A stretch of DNA of 64,000 bases from Cylicocyclus nassatus (taxonomy: Eukaryota > Nematoda > Chromadorea > Rhabditida > Strongylidae): positions 62,001 to 126,000 of the forward strand of contig CATQJL010000348.1 in NCBI GenBank assembly GCA_958299035.1, in the 5' to 3' direction. The notes beneath the pieces were generated by a model. It saw nothing but the letters and a program-made list of their open reading frames with translations, searched no databases and was not told where the DNA came from. Position numbers and translations under genes: made by a program. Positions 38,380-48,700 of the stretch are shown here, in pieces (position 1 is the first letter of the stretch; each line of letters begins with the position of its first letter).

Positions 38380-40799
38380 CACTGGAAAAAGGGTGCGGGA
38401 GACCATGGATCACTGGGAAAAGGGTGCGGGAGACGCGAGAGCATTGGAAAAAGGGTGCGGGAGACGCGAGGGCACTGGAAAAAGGGTGCGGGAGACGCGA
38501 GAGCACTGGAAAAAGGGTGCGGGAGACGCGAGAGCACTGGAAAAAGGGTGCGGGAGACGCGAGAGCACTGGAAAAAGGGTGCGGGAGACGCGAGAGCACT
38601 GGAAAAGGGGAGACGCGAGAGCACTGGAAAAACCATGGATCACTGGGAAAAGGGTGCGGTAGACGCGAGAGCACTGGAAAAAGGGTGCGGGTGACGCGAG
38701 AGCACTGCAAAAAGGCTGCGGGAGACCATGGAGCACTGGGAAAAGGGTGCGGGAGACCATGGATTACAGGGAAAAGGGTGCGGGAGACGCGAGAGCACTG
38801 GAATAAGGGTGCGGGAGACCATGGATCACTGGGAAAAGGGTGCGGGAGACGCGAGGGCACTGGAAAAAGGGTGCGGGAGACGCGAGAGCACTGGAAAAAG
38901 GGTGCGGGAGACGCGAGAGCACTGGAAAAAGGGTGCGGGAGACGCGAGAGCACTGGAAAAGGGGAGACGCGAGAGCACTGGAAAAAGGGTGCGGGAAACC
39001 ATGGATCACTGGGAAAAGGGTGCGGTAGACGCGAGAGCCCTGGAAAAAGGGTGCGGGTGACGCGAGAGCACTGCAAAAAGGCTGCGGGAGACCATGGAGC
39101 ACTGGGAAAAGGGTGCGGGAGACCATGTATCACTGGGAAAAGGGTGCGGGAGACGCGAGAGCACTGGAAAAAGGGTGCGGGAGACGCGAGAGCACTGGAA
39201 AAAGGGTGCGGGAGACCATGGATCACTGGGAAAAGGGTGCGGGAGACGCGAGAGCACTGGAAAAAGGGTGCGGGAGACGCGAGAGCACTGGAAAAAGGGT
39301 GCGGGAGACCCTGTATTACTGGGAAAAGGGTGCGGGAGACGCGAGAGCACTGGAATAAGGGTGCGGGAGACCATGAATCACTGGGAAAAGGGTGCGGGAG
39401 ACGCGAGAGCTTTGGAAAAAGGGTGCGGGAGACGCGAGAGCACTGGAAAAAGGGTGCGGGAGACCATGGATCACTGGGAAAAGGGTGCGGGAGACGCGAG
39501 AGCATTGGAAAAAGGGTGCGGGATACGCGAGAGCACTGGAAAAAGGGTGCGGGAGACGCGAGAGCACTGGAAAAGGGGAGACGCGAGAGCACTGGAAAAA
39601 GGGTGCGGGAGACCATGGATCACTGGGAAAAGGGTGCGGGAGACGCGAGAGCATTGGAAAAAGGGTGCGGGAGACGCGAGGGCACTGGAAAAAGGGTGCG
39701 GGAGACGCGAGAGCACTGGAAAAAGGGTGCGGGAGACGCGAGAGCACTGGAAAAAGGGTGCGGGAGACGCGAGAGCACTGGAAAAAGGGTGCGGGAGACG
39801 CGAGAGCACTGGAAAAGGGGAGACGCGAGAGCACTGGAAAAACCATGGATCACTGGGAAAAGGGTGCGGTAGACGCGAGAGCACTGGAAAAAGGGTGCGG
39901 GTGACGCGAGAGCACTGCAAAAAGGCTGCGGGAGACCATGGAGCACTGGGAAAAGGGTGCGGGAGACCATGGATTACAGGGAAAAGGGTGCGGGAGACGC
40001 GAGAGCACTGGAATAAGGGTGCGGGAGACCATGGATCACTGGGAAAAGGGTGCGGGAGACGCGAGGGCACTGGAAAAAGGGTGCGGGAGACGCGAGAGCA
40101 CTGGAAAAAGGGTGCGGGAGACGCGAGAGCACTGGAAAAAGGGTGCGGGAGACGCGAGAGCACTGGAAAAGGGGAGACGCGAGAGCACTGGAAAAAGGGT
40201 GCGGGAAACCATGGATCACTGGGAAAAGGGTGCGGTAGACGCGAGAGCCCTGGAAAAAGGGTGCGGGTGACGCGAGAGCACTGCAAAAAGGCTGCGGGAG
40301 ACCATGGAGCACTGGGAAAAGGGTGCGGGAGACCATGTATCACTGGGAAAAGGGTGCGGGAGACGCGAGAGCACTGGAAAAAGGGTGCGGGAGACGCGAG
40401 AGCACTGGAAAAAGGGTGCGGGAGACCATGGATCACTGGGAAAAGGGTGCGGGAGACGCGAGAGCACTGGAAAAAGGGTGCGGGAGACGCGAGAGCACTG
40501 GAAAAAGGGTGCGGGAGACCCTGGATTACTGGGAAAAGGGTGCGGGAGACGCGAGAGCACTGGAATAAGGGTGCGGGAGACCATGAATCACTGGGAAAAG
40601 GGTGCGGGAGACGCGAGAGCTTTGGAAAAAGGGTGCGGGAGACGCGAGAGCACTGGAAAAAGGGTGCGGGAGACCATGGATCACTGGGAAAAGGGTGCGG
40701 GAGACGCGAGAGCATTGGAAAAAGGGTGCGGGATACGCGAGAGCACTGGAAAAAGGGTGCGGGAGACGCGAGAGCACTGGAAAAGGGGAGACGCGAGAG
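38380..40799 (+). repeat. 1,210-bp tandem duplication with a shared 12-nt deletion
   Basis: About 38,380-39,589 and 39,590-40,799 match at an offset of 1,210 bp. Both carry a monomer fusion gcactggaaaaaccatgg (38,621 and 39,831) in which 12 nt of the monomer boundary are lost, plus ttacaggg, gcggtagac and catgtatc monomers in the same places. The copies are almost identical; ccctgtatt at 39,308 against ccctggatt at 40,518 is one difference. 1,210 = 40x31 less three 6-nt deletions and the 12-nt one. Confidence 0.85.
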
Positions 40800-41730
40800 C
40801 ACTGGAAAAAGGGTGCGGGAGACCATGGATCACTGGGAAAAGGGTGCGGGAGACGCGAGAGCTTTGGAAAAAGGGTGCGGGAGACGCGAGAGCACTGGAA
40901 AAAGGGTGCGGGAGACCATGGATTACTGGGGAAAGGGTGCGGGAGACGCGAGAGCACTGGAAAAAGGGTGCGGGAGACCATGGATCACTGGGAAAAGGGT
41001 GCGGGAGACGCGAGAGCACTGGAAAAAGGGTGCGGGAGACCATGGATCACTGGGAAAAGGGTGCGGGAGACGCGAGAGCTTTGGAAAAAGGGTGCGGGAG
41101 ACGCGAGAGCACTGGAAAAAGGGTGCGGGAGACCATGGATCACTGGGAAAAGGGTGCTGGAGACGCGAGAGCTTTGGAAAAAGGGTGCGGGAGACGCGAG
41201 AGCACTGGAAAAAGGGTGCGGGAGACCATGGATCACTGGGAAAAGGGTGCGGGAGACGCGAGAGCACTGGAAAAAGGGTGCGGGAGACCATGGATTACTG
41301 GGAAAAGGGTGCGGGAGACGCGAGAGCACTGGAAAAAGGGTGCGGGAGACCATGGATCACTGGGAAAAGGGTGCGGGAGACGCGAGAGCATTGGAAAAAG
41401 GGTGCGGGAGATGCGAGAGCATTGGAAAAAGGGTGCGGGAGATGCAAGAGCACTGGAAAAAGGGTGCGGGAGACCATGGATCACTGGGAAAAGGGTGCGG
41501 GAGACGCGAGAGCACTGGAAAAAGGGTGCGGGAGACGCGAGAGCACTGGAAAAAGGGTGCGGGAGATGCGAGAGCACTGGAAAAAGGGTGCGGGAGACCA
41601 TGGATCACTGGGAAAAGGGTGCGGGAGACGCGAGAGCATTGGAAAAAGGGTGCGGGAGACGCGAGGGCACTGGAAAAAGGGTGCGGGAGACGCGAGAGCA
41701 CTGGAAAAAGGGTGCGGGAGACCATGGATC

Positions 41731-44700
41731 ACTAGGAAAAGGGTGCGGGAGACCATGGATCACTGGGAAAAGGGTGCGGGAGACGCGAGAGCACTGGAAA
41801 AAGGGTGCGGGAGACGCGAGAGCACTGGAAAAAGGGTGCGGGAGATGCGAGAGCACTGGAAAAAGGGTGCGGGAGACGCGAGAGCACTGGAAAAAGGGTG
41901 CGGGAGACGCGAGAGCACTGGAAAAAAGGAGACGCGAGAGCACTGGAAAAAGGGTGCGGGAGACGCGAGAGCACTGGAAAAAGGGTGCGGGAGACCATGG
42001 ATCACTGGGAAAAGGGTGCGGGAGACGCGAGAGCTTTGGAAAAAGGATGCGGGAGACGCGAGAGCACTGGAAAAAGGGTGCGGGAGACCATGGATCACTG
42101 GGAAAAGGGTGCGGGAGACGCGAGAGCACTGGAAAAAGTTTGCGGGAGACCATGGATCACTGGGAAAAGGGTGCGGGAGACGCGAGAGCTTTGGAAAAAG
42201 GGTGCGGGAGACGCGAGAGCACTGGAAAAAGGGTGCGGGAGACCATGGATCACTGGCCAAAGGGTGCGGGAGACGCGAGAGCTTTGGAAAAAGGGTGCGG
42301 GAGACGCGAGAGCACTGGAAAAAGGGTGCGGGAGACCATGGATCACTGGGAAAAGGGTGCGGGAGACGCGAGAGCACTGGAAAAAGGGTGCGGGAGACCA
42401 TGGATTACTGGGAAAAGGGTGCGGGAGACGCGAGAGCACTGGAAAAAGGGTGCGGGAGACGCGAGAGCATTGGAAAAAGGGTGCGGGAGATGCAAGAGCA
42501 CTGGAAAAAGGGTGCGGGAGACCATGGATCACTGGGAAAAGGGTGCGGGAGACGCGAGAGCACTGGAAAAAGGGTGCGGGAGACGCGAGAGCCCTGGAAA
42601 AAGGGTGCGGGTGACGCGAGAGCACTGCAAAAAGGCTGCGGGAGACCATGGAGCACTGGGAAAAGGGTGCGGGAGACCATGTATCACTGGGAAAAGGGTG
42701 CGGGAGACGCGAGAGCACTGGAAAAAAGGGTGCGGGAGACGCGAGAGCACTGGAAAAAGGGTGCGGGAGACCATGGATCACTGGGAAAAGGGTGCGGGAG
42801 ACGCGAGAGCACTGGAAAAAGGGTGCGGGAGACGCGAGAGCACTGGAAAAAGGGTGCGGGAGACCCTGGATTACTGGGAAAAGGGTGCGGGAGACGCGAG
42901 AGCACTGGAATAAGGGTGCGGGAGACCATGAATCACTGGGAAAAGGGTGCGGGAGACGCGAGAGCTTTGGAAAAAGGGTGCGGGAGACGCGAGAGCACTG
43001 GAAAAAGGGTGCGGGAGACCATGGATCACTGGGAAAAGGGTGCGGGAGACGCGAGAGCATTGGAAAAAGGGTGCGGGATACGCGAGAGCACTGGAAAAAT
43101 GTGCGGGAGACGCGAGAGCACTGGAAAAGGGGAGACGCGAGAGCACTGGAAAAAGGGTGCGGGAGACCATGGATCACTGGGAAAAGGGTGCGGGAGACGC
43201 GAGAGCTTTGGAAAAAGGGTGCGGGAGACGCGAGAGCACTGGAAAAAGGGTGCGGGAGACCATGGATTACTGGGGAAAGGGTGCGGGAGACGCGAGAGCA
43301 CTGGAAAAAGGGTGCGGGAGACCATGGATCACTGGGAAAAGGGTGCGGGAGACGCGAGAGCACTGGAAAAAGGGTGCGGGAGACCATGGATCACTGGGAA
43401 AAGGGTGCGGGAGACGCGAGAGCTTTGGAAAAAGGGTGCGGGAGACGCGAGAGCACTGGAAAAAGGGTGCGGGAGACCATGGATCACTGGGAAAAGGGTG
43501 CGGGAGACGCGAGAGCTTTGGAAAAAGGGTGCGGGAGACGCGAGAGCACTGGAAAAAGGGTGCGGGAGACCATGGATCACTGGGAAAAGGGTGCGGGAGA
43601 CGCGAGAGCACTGGAAAAAGGGTGCGGGAGACCATGGATTACTGGGAAAAGGGTGCGGGAGACGCGAGAGCACTGGAAAAAGGGTGCGGGAGACCATGGA
43701 TCACTGGGAAAAGGGTGCGGGAGACGCGAGAGCATTGGAAAAAGGGTGCGGGAGATGCGAGAGCATTGGAAAAAGGGTGCGGGAGATGCAAGAGCACTGG
43801 AAAAAGGGTGCGGGAGACCATGGATCACTGGGAAAAGGGTGCGGGAGACGCGAGAGCACTGGAAAAAGGGTGCGGGAGACGCGAGAGCACTGGAAAAAGG
43901 GTGCGGGAGATGCGAGAGCACTGGAAAAAGGGTGCGGGAGACCATGGATCACTGGGAAAAGGGTGCGGGAGACGCGAGAGCATTGGAAAAAGGGTGCGGG
44001 AGACGCGAGGGCACTGGAAAAAGGGTGCGGGAGACGCGAGAGCACTGGAAAAAGGGTGCGGGAGACGCGAGAGCACTGGAAAAAGGGTGCGGGAGACGCG
44101 AGAGCACTGGAAAAAGGGTGCGGGAGACGCGAGAGCACTGGAAAAGGGGAGACGCGAGAGCACTGGAAAAAGGGTGCGGGAGACCATGGATCACTAGGAA
44201 AAGGGTGCGGGAGACCATGGATCACTGGGAAAAGGGTGCGGGAGACGCGAGAGCACTGGAAAAAGGGTGCGGGAGACGCGAGAGCACTGGAAAAAGGGTG
44301 CGGGAGATGCGAGAGCACTGGAAAAAGGGTGCGGGAGACGCGAGAGCACTGGAAAAAGGGTGCGGGAGACGCGAGAGCACTGGAAAAAGGGTGCGGGAGA
44401 CGCGAGGGCACTGGAAAAAGGGTGCGGGAGACGCGAGAGCGCTGGAAAAAGGGTGCGGGAGACGCGAGAGCACTGGAAAAAGGGTGCGGGAGACGCGAGA
44501 GCACTGGAAAAAAGGAGACGCGAGAGCACTGGAAAAAGGGTGCGGGAGACGCGAGAGCACTGGAAAAAGGGTGCGGGAGACCATGGATCACTGGGAAAAG
44601 GGTGCGGGAGACGCGAGAGCTTTGGAAAAAGGGTGCGGGAGACGCGAGAGCACTGGAAAAAGGGTGCGGGAGACCATGGATCACTGGCCAAAGGGTGCGG

Positions 44701-45410
44701 GAGACGCGAGAGCTTTGGAAAAAGGGTGCGGGAGACGCGAGAGCACTGGAAAAAGGGTGCGGGAGACCATGGATCACTGGGAAAAGGGTGCGGGAGACGC
44801 GAGAGCACTGGAAAAAGGGTGCGGGAGACCATGGATTACTGGGAAAAGGGTGCGGGAGACGCGAGAGCACTGGAAAAAGGGTGCGGGAGACCATGGATCA
44901 CTGGGAAAGGGTGCGGGAGACGCGAGAGCACTGGAAAAAGGGTGCGGGAGATGCGAGAGCATTGGAAAAAGGGTGCGGGAGATGCCAGAGCACTGGAAAA
45001 AGGGTGCGGGAGACCATGGATCACTGGGAAAAGGGTGCGGGAGACGCGAGAGCATTGGAAAAAGGGTGCGGGAGATGCAAGAGCACTGGAAAAAGGGTGC
45101 GGGAGACCATGGATCACTGGGAAAAGGGTGCGGGAGACGCGAGAGCACTGGAAAAAGGGTGCGGGAGACGCGAGAGCACTGGAAAAAGGGTGCGGGAGAT
45201 GCGAGAGCACTGGAAAAAGGGTGCGGGAGACCATGGATCACTGGGAAAAGGGTGCGGGAGACGCGAGAGCATTGGAAAAAGGGTGCGGGAGACGCGAGGG
45301 CACTGGAAAAAGGGTGCGGGAGACGCGAGAGCACTGGAAAAAGGGTGCGGGAGACGCGAGAGCACTGGAAAAAGGGTGCGGGAGACGCGAGAGCACTGGA
45401 AAAAGGGTGC
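41731..45410 (+). repeat. Right-edge zone of array 1 with older-looking variants
   Basis: This zone contains cactagg monomers at about 41,731 and 44,193, gagcgctgg near 44,435, the catggatcactggccaaagg marker at 42,255 and 44,686, and gcactggaaaaaaggagac short forms near 41,925 and 44,505. The segment from about 41,731 recurs from about 44,193 (offset 2,462) with net gains and losses of four and five monomers. Several of these variants are otherwise seen only in the first 6 kb of the window. There is no sign of a gene up to the junction. Confidence 0.7.
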
Positions 45411-45440
45411 GGGAGACGGCACCATGAGTGTCAAGGCCTA
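45411..45440 (+). other. Direct junction of the 31-bp and 20-bp arrays
   Basis: The last 31-bp monomer stops after gggagac at 45,417. The next bases, ggcaccatgagtgtcaagg, already resemble the array 2 variant that reads ggcccacgaatgag before tgtcaagg. There is no spacer, target-site duplication or transposon end. The first complete 20-bp-type monomer (cgagcgctgtc near 45,440) is aberrant, as is common at array edges. The shared ccatg/cacgaatg-like bases could be microhomology, but this is inference. Placement of the break is uncertain by about 10 bp. Confidence 0.85.
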
Positions 45441-45500
45441 CGAGCGCTGTCAAGGCCTACGAGCGAGTGTCAAGGCCTACGAGCGAGTGTCAAGGCCTAC

Positions 45501-45796
45501 GAATGAGTGTCAAGGCTTACGAGCGAGTGTCAAAGCCTATGAATGCGTGTTAAGGCCCACGAATGAGTGTCAAGGCCTACGAGCGAGTGTCAAGGCCTAC
45601 GAGCGAGTGTCAAGGCCTACGAATGAGTGTCAAGGCCTACGAGCGAGTGTCAAAGCCTATGAATGCGTGTTAAGGCCCACGAATGAGTGTCAAGGCCTAC
45701 GAGCGAGTGTCAAGGCCTACGAGCGAGTGTCAAGGCCTACGAGCGAGTGTCAAAGCCTATGAATGCGTGTTAAGGCCTACGAATGAGTGTCAAGGC
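45501..45796 (+). repeat. Left-edge variant block of array 2, copied to 60,280-60,575
   Basis: Monomers here carry gaatgag, cctatgaatgcg, gtgttaaggcccac and caaagcc, which are rare in the body of array 2. The same order of variants recurs at 60,280-60,575 (offset 14,779) with essentially no differences over about 296 bp. It ends where cccac (45,797) meets cctac (60,576). A related run lies at about 62,330-62,700; 45,751-45,930 matches it with two or more differences. Confidence 0.85.
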
Positions 45797-48700
45797 CCAC
45801 GAATGAGTGTCAAGGCCTACGAGCGAGTGTTAAAGCCTATTAATGCGTGTTAAGGCCTACGAGCGAGTGTCAAGGCCTACGAATGAGTGTCAAGGCCTAC
45901 GAGCGAGTGTCAAGGCCTACGAGCGAGTGTCAAGGCCTACGAATGAGTGTCAAGGCCCACGAATGAGTGTCAAGGCCTACGAGCGAGTGTCAAGGCCTAC
46001 GAGCGAGTGTCAAGGCCTACGAGCGAGTGTCAAAGCCTACGAGCGAGTGTCAAGGCCTACGAGCGAGTGTCAAGGCCTACGAGCGAGTGTCAAGGCCTAC
46101 GAGCGAGTGTCAAGGCCTACGAGCGAGTGTCAAGGCCTACGAGCGAGTGTCAAGGCCTACGAGCGAGTGTCAAGGCCTACGAGTGAGTGTCAAGGCCTAC
46201 GAGCGAGTGTCAAGGCCTACGAGCGAGTGTCAAGACCTACGAGCGAGTGTCAAGGCCTACGAGCGAGTGTCAAGGCCTACGAGCGAGTGTCAAGGCCTAC
46301 GAGCGAGTGTCAAGGCCTACGAGTGAGTGTCAAGGCCTACGAGCGAGTGTCAAGGCCTACGAGCGAGTGTCAAGGCCTACGAGTGAGTGTCAAGGCCTAC
46401 GAGCGAGTGTCAAGGCCTACGAGCGAGTGTCAAGGACTACGAGCGAGTGTCAAGGCCTACGAGCGAGTGTCAAGGCCTACGAGTGAGTGTCAAGGCCTAC
46501 GAGTGAGTGTCAAGGCCTACGAGTGAGTGTCAAGGCCTACGAGCGAGTGTCAAGGCCTACGAGCGAGTGTCAAGGCCTACGAGCGAGTGTCAAGGCCTAC
46601 GAGCGAGTGTCAAGGCCTACGAGCGAGTGTCAAGGCCTACGAGCGAGTGTCAAGGGCTACGAGTGAGTGTCAAGGCCTACGAGTGACTGTCAAGGCCTAC
46701 GAGCGAGTGTCAAGGCCTACGAGTGAGTGTCAAGGCCTACGAGTGAGTGTCAAGGCCTACGAGTGAGTGTCAAGGCCTACGAGTGAGTGTCAAGGCCTAC
46801 GAGCGAGTGTCAAGGCCTACGAGCGAGTGTCAAGGCCTACGAGTGAGTGTCAAGGCCTACGAGTGAGTGTCAAGGCCTACGGCGAGTGTCAAGGCCTACG
46901 AGCGAGTGTCAAGGCCTACGAGTGAGTGTCAAGGCCTACGAGTGAGTGTCAAGGCCTACGGCGAGTGTCAAGGCCTACGAGCGAGTGTCAAGGCTTACGA
47001 GTGAGTGTCAAGGCCTACGAGTGAGTGTCAAGGCCTACGAGTGAGTGTCAAGGCCTACGAGTGAGTGTCAAGGCTTAAGAGCGAGTGTCAAGGCCTACGA
47101 GTGAGTGTCAAGGCCTACGGCGAGTGTCAAGGCCTACGAGCGAGTGTCAAGGCCTACGAGTGAGTGTCAAGGCCTACGAGTGAGTGTCAAGGCCTACGAG
47201 TGAGTGTCAAGGCCTACGAGCGAGTGTCAAGGCCTACGAGCGAGTGTCAAGGCCTACGAGCGAGTGTCAAGGGCTACGAGTGAGTGTCAAGGCCTACGAG
47301 TGACTGTCAAGGCCTACGAGCGAGTGTCAAGGCCTACGAGTGAGTGTCAAGGCCTACGAGTGAGTGTCAAGGCCTACGGCGAGTGTCAAGGCCTACGAGC
47401 GAGTGTCAAGGCTTACGAGTGAGTGTCAAGGCCTACGAGTGAGTGTCAAGGCCTACGAGTGAGTGTCAAGGCCTACGAGTGAGTGTCAAGGCTTAAGAGC
47501 GAGTGTCAAGGCCTACGGCGAGTGTCAAGGCCTACGAGCGAGTGTCAAGGCCTACGAGTGAGTGTCAAGGCCTACGAGCGAGTGTCAAGGCCTACGAGCG
47601 AGTGTCAAGGCCTACGAGCGAGTGTCAAGGCCTACGAGCGAGTGTCAAGGCCTACGAGCGAGTGTCAAGGCCTACGAGCGAGTGTCAAGGCCTACGAGCG
47701 AGTGTCAAGGGCTACGAGTGAGTGTCAAGGCCTACGAGTGACTGTCAAGGCCTACGAGCGAGTGTCAAGGCCTACGAGCGAGTGTCAAGACCTACGAGCG
47801 AGTGTCAAGGCCTACGAGCGAGTGTCAAGGCCTACGAGTGAGTGTCAAGGCCTACGAGTGAGTGTCAAGGCCTACGAGCGAGTGTCAAGGCCTACGAGTG
47901 AGTGTCAAGGCCTACGAGTGAGTGTCAAGGCCTACGAGTGAGTGTCAAGGCCTACGGCGAGTGTCAAGGCCTACGAGCGAGTGTCAAGGCCTACGAGCGA
48001 GTGTCAAGGACTACGAGCGAGTGTCAAGGCCTACGAGCGAGTGTCAAGGCCTACGAGCGAGTGTCAAGGACTACGAGCGAGTGTCAAGGCCTACGAGCGA
48101 GTGTCAAGGCCTACGAGTGAGTGTCAAGGCCTACGAGTGAGTGTCAAGGCCTACGAGTGAGTGTCAAGGCCTACGAGTGAGTGTCAAGGCCTACGAGCGA
48201 GTGTCAAGGCCTACGAGCGAGTGTCAAGGCCTACGAGCGAGTGTCAAGGCCTACGAGCGAGTGTCAAGGCCTACGAGCGAGTGTCAAGGCCTACGAGCGA
48301 GTGTCAAGGGCTACGAGTGAGTGTCAAGGCCTACGAGTGACTGTCAAGGCCTACGAGCGAGTGTCAAGGCCTACGAGTGAGTGTCAAGGCCTACGAGTGA
48401 GTGTCAAGGCCTACGAGTGAGTGTCAAGGCCTACGAGTGAGTGTCAAGGCCTACGAGCGAGTGTCAAGGCCTACGAGCGAGTGTCAATGCCTAAGAGTGA
48501 GTGTCAAGGCCTACGAGTGAGTGTCAAGGCCTACGGCGAGTGTCAAGGCCTACGAGCGAGTGTCAAGGCCTACGAGTGAGTGTCAAGGCCTACGAGCGAG
48601 TGTCAAGGCCTACGAGCGAGTGTCAAGGCCTACGAGCGAGTGTCAAGGCCTACGAGCGAGTGTCAAGGCCTACGAGCGAGTGTCAAGGCCTACGAGCGAG

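Larger units (their letters stand above)
1..45417 (+). repeat. 31-bp satellite array (array 1), about 1,470 monomers
   Basis: The unit is 31 bp and occurs head to tail in one orientation throughout. Type A is tgcgggagacgcgagag (positions 1-17) then cactggaaaaaggg (18-31). Type B keeps the outer parts but has catggat at 11-17 and g at 24. A and B are intermixed, often as B-A-A trimers of 93 bp. Frequent A variants carry cattgg, ctttgg, gatgcg, gagggc, gcaaga, gcgctgg or gatagc. Frequent B variants carry ttactggg, ttactgggataag, catgtatc, catggagc, catgaatc, ccctggatt or cactagg. Indels are few: a 25-bp monomer, a 2-bp insertion near 390, a 12-bp deletion at 38,631 and 39,841, and single-base indels near 5,790, 22,220, 34,012, 42,726 and 44,907. 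The A unit is 61% GC and 24/31 purine on this strand. The array is already in register at base 1, so its left end is outside the window. I do not recognise the family by name. Confidence 0.98.
39094..45762 (+). other. Longest stop-free frame (2,222 codons), judged a repeat artefact
   Basis: The frame starts at an ATG inside a catggagc monomer and runs through about 6.3 kb of array 1, across the array junction, and about 340 bp into array 2. Its product would be a degenerate 31-residue repeat around GAGDARALEKGCG, then a 20-residue repeat SVKAYERVSRPTSECQGLRA. Neither the A nor the B unit contains a forward stop, and 31 is not a multiple of 3, so all three forward frames stay open for long distances. 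The start is an ordinary B monomer, with no promoter, splice signal or unique end. I do not annotate it as a gene. Confidence 0.9.

Noticed and set aside
1..45417. Centromeric satellite with a CENP-B box
   Set aside because: The tgcggga segment only faintly recalls the end of the known CENP-B box (core TTCG....A..CGGG); the TTCG part is absent. A centromere role cannot be excluded but is not supported.
45421..45440. A start codon and initiation context at the array junction (accatgagtg)
   Set aside because: The match to an initiation context comes from bases present in both repeats. The frame downstream is just the 20-bp repeat, with stops appearing as soon as the variant gtgag units occur in phase.
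39094..45762. A 2,222-codon forward reading frame, and another of 1,547 codons at 31-4,674, as genes for repetitive proteins
   Set aside because: The reading frames exist only because the repeat unit lacks stops and its length is not a multiple of three. Overlapping frames of similar character are open on both strands, starts and ends fall at ordinary monomer variants, and the longest crosses into a different satellite.
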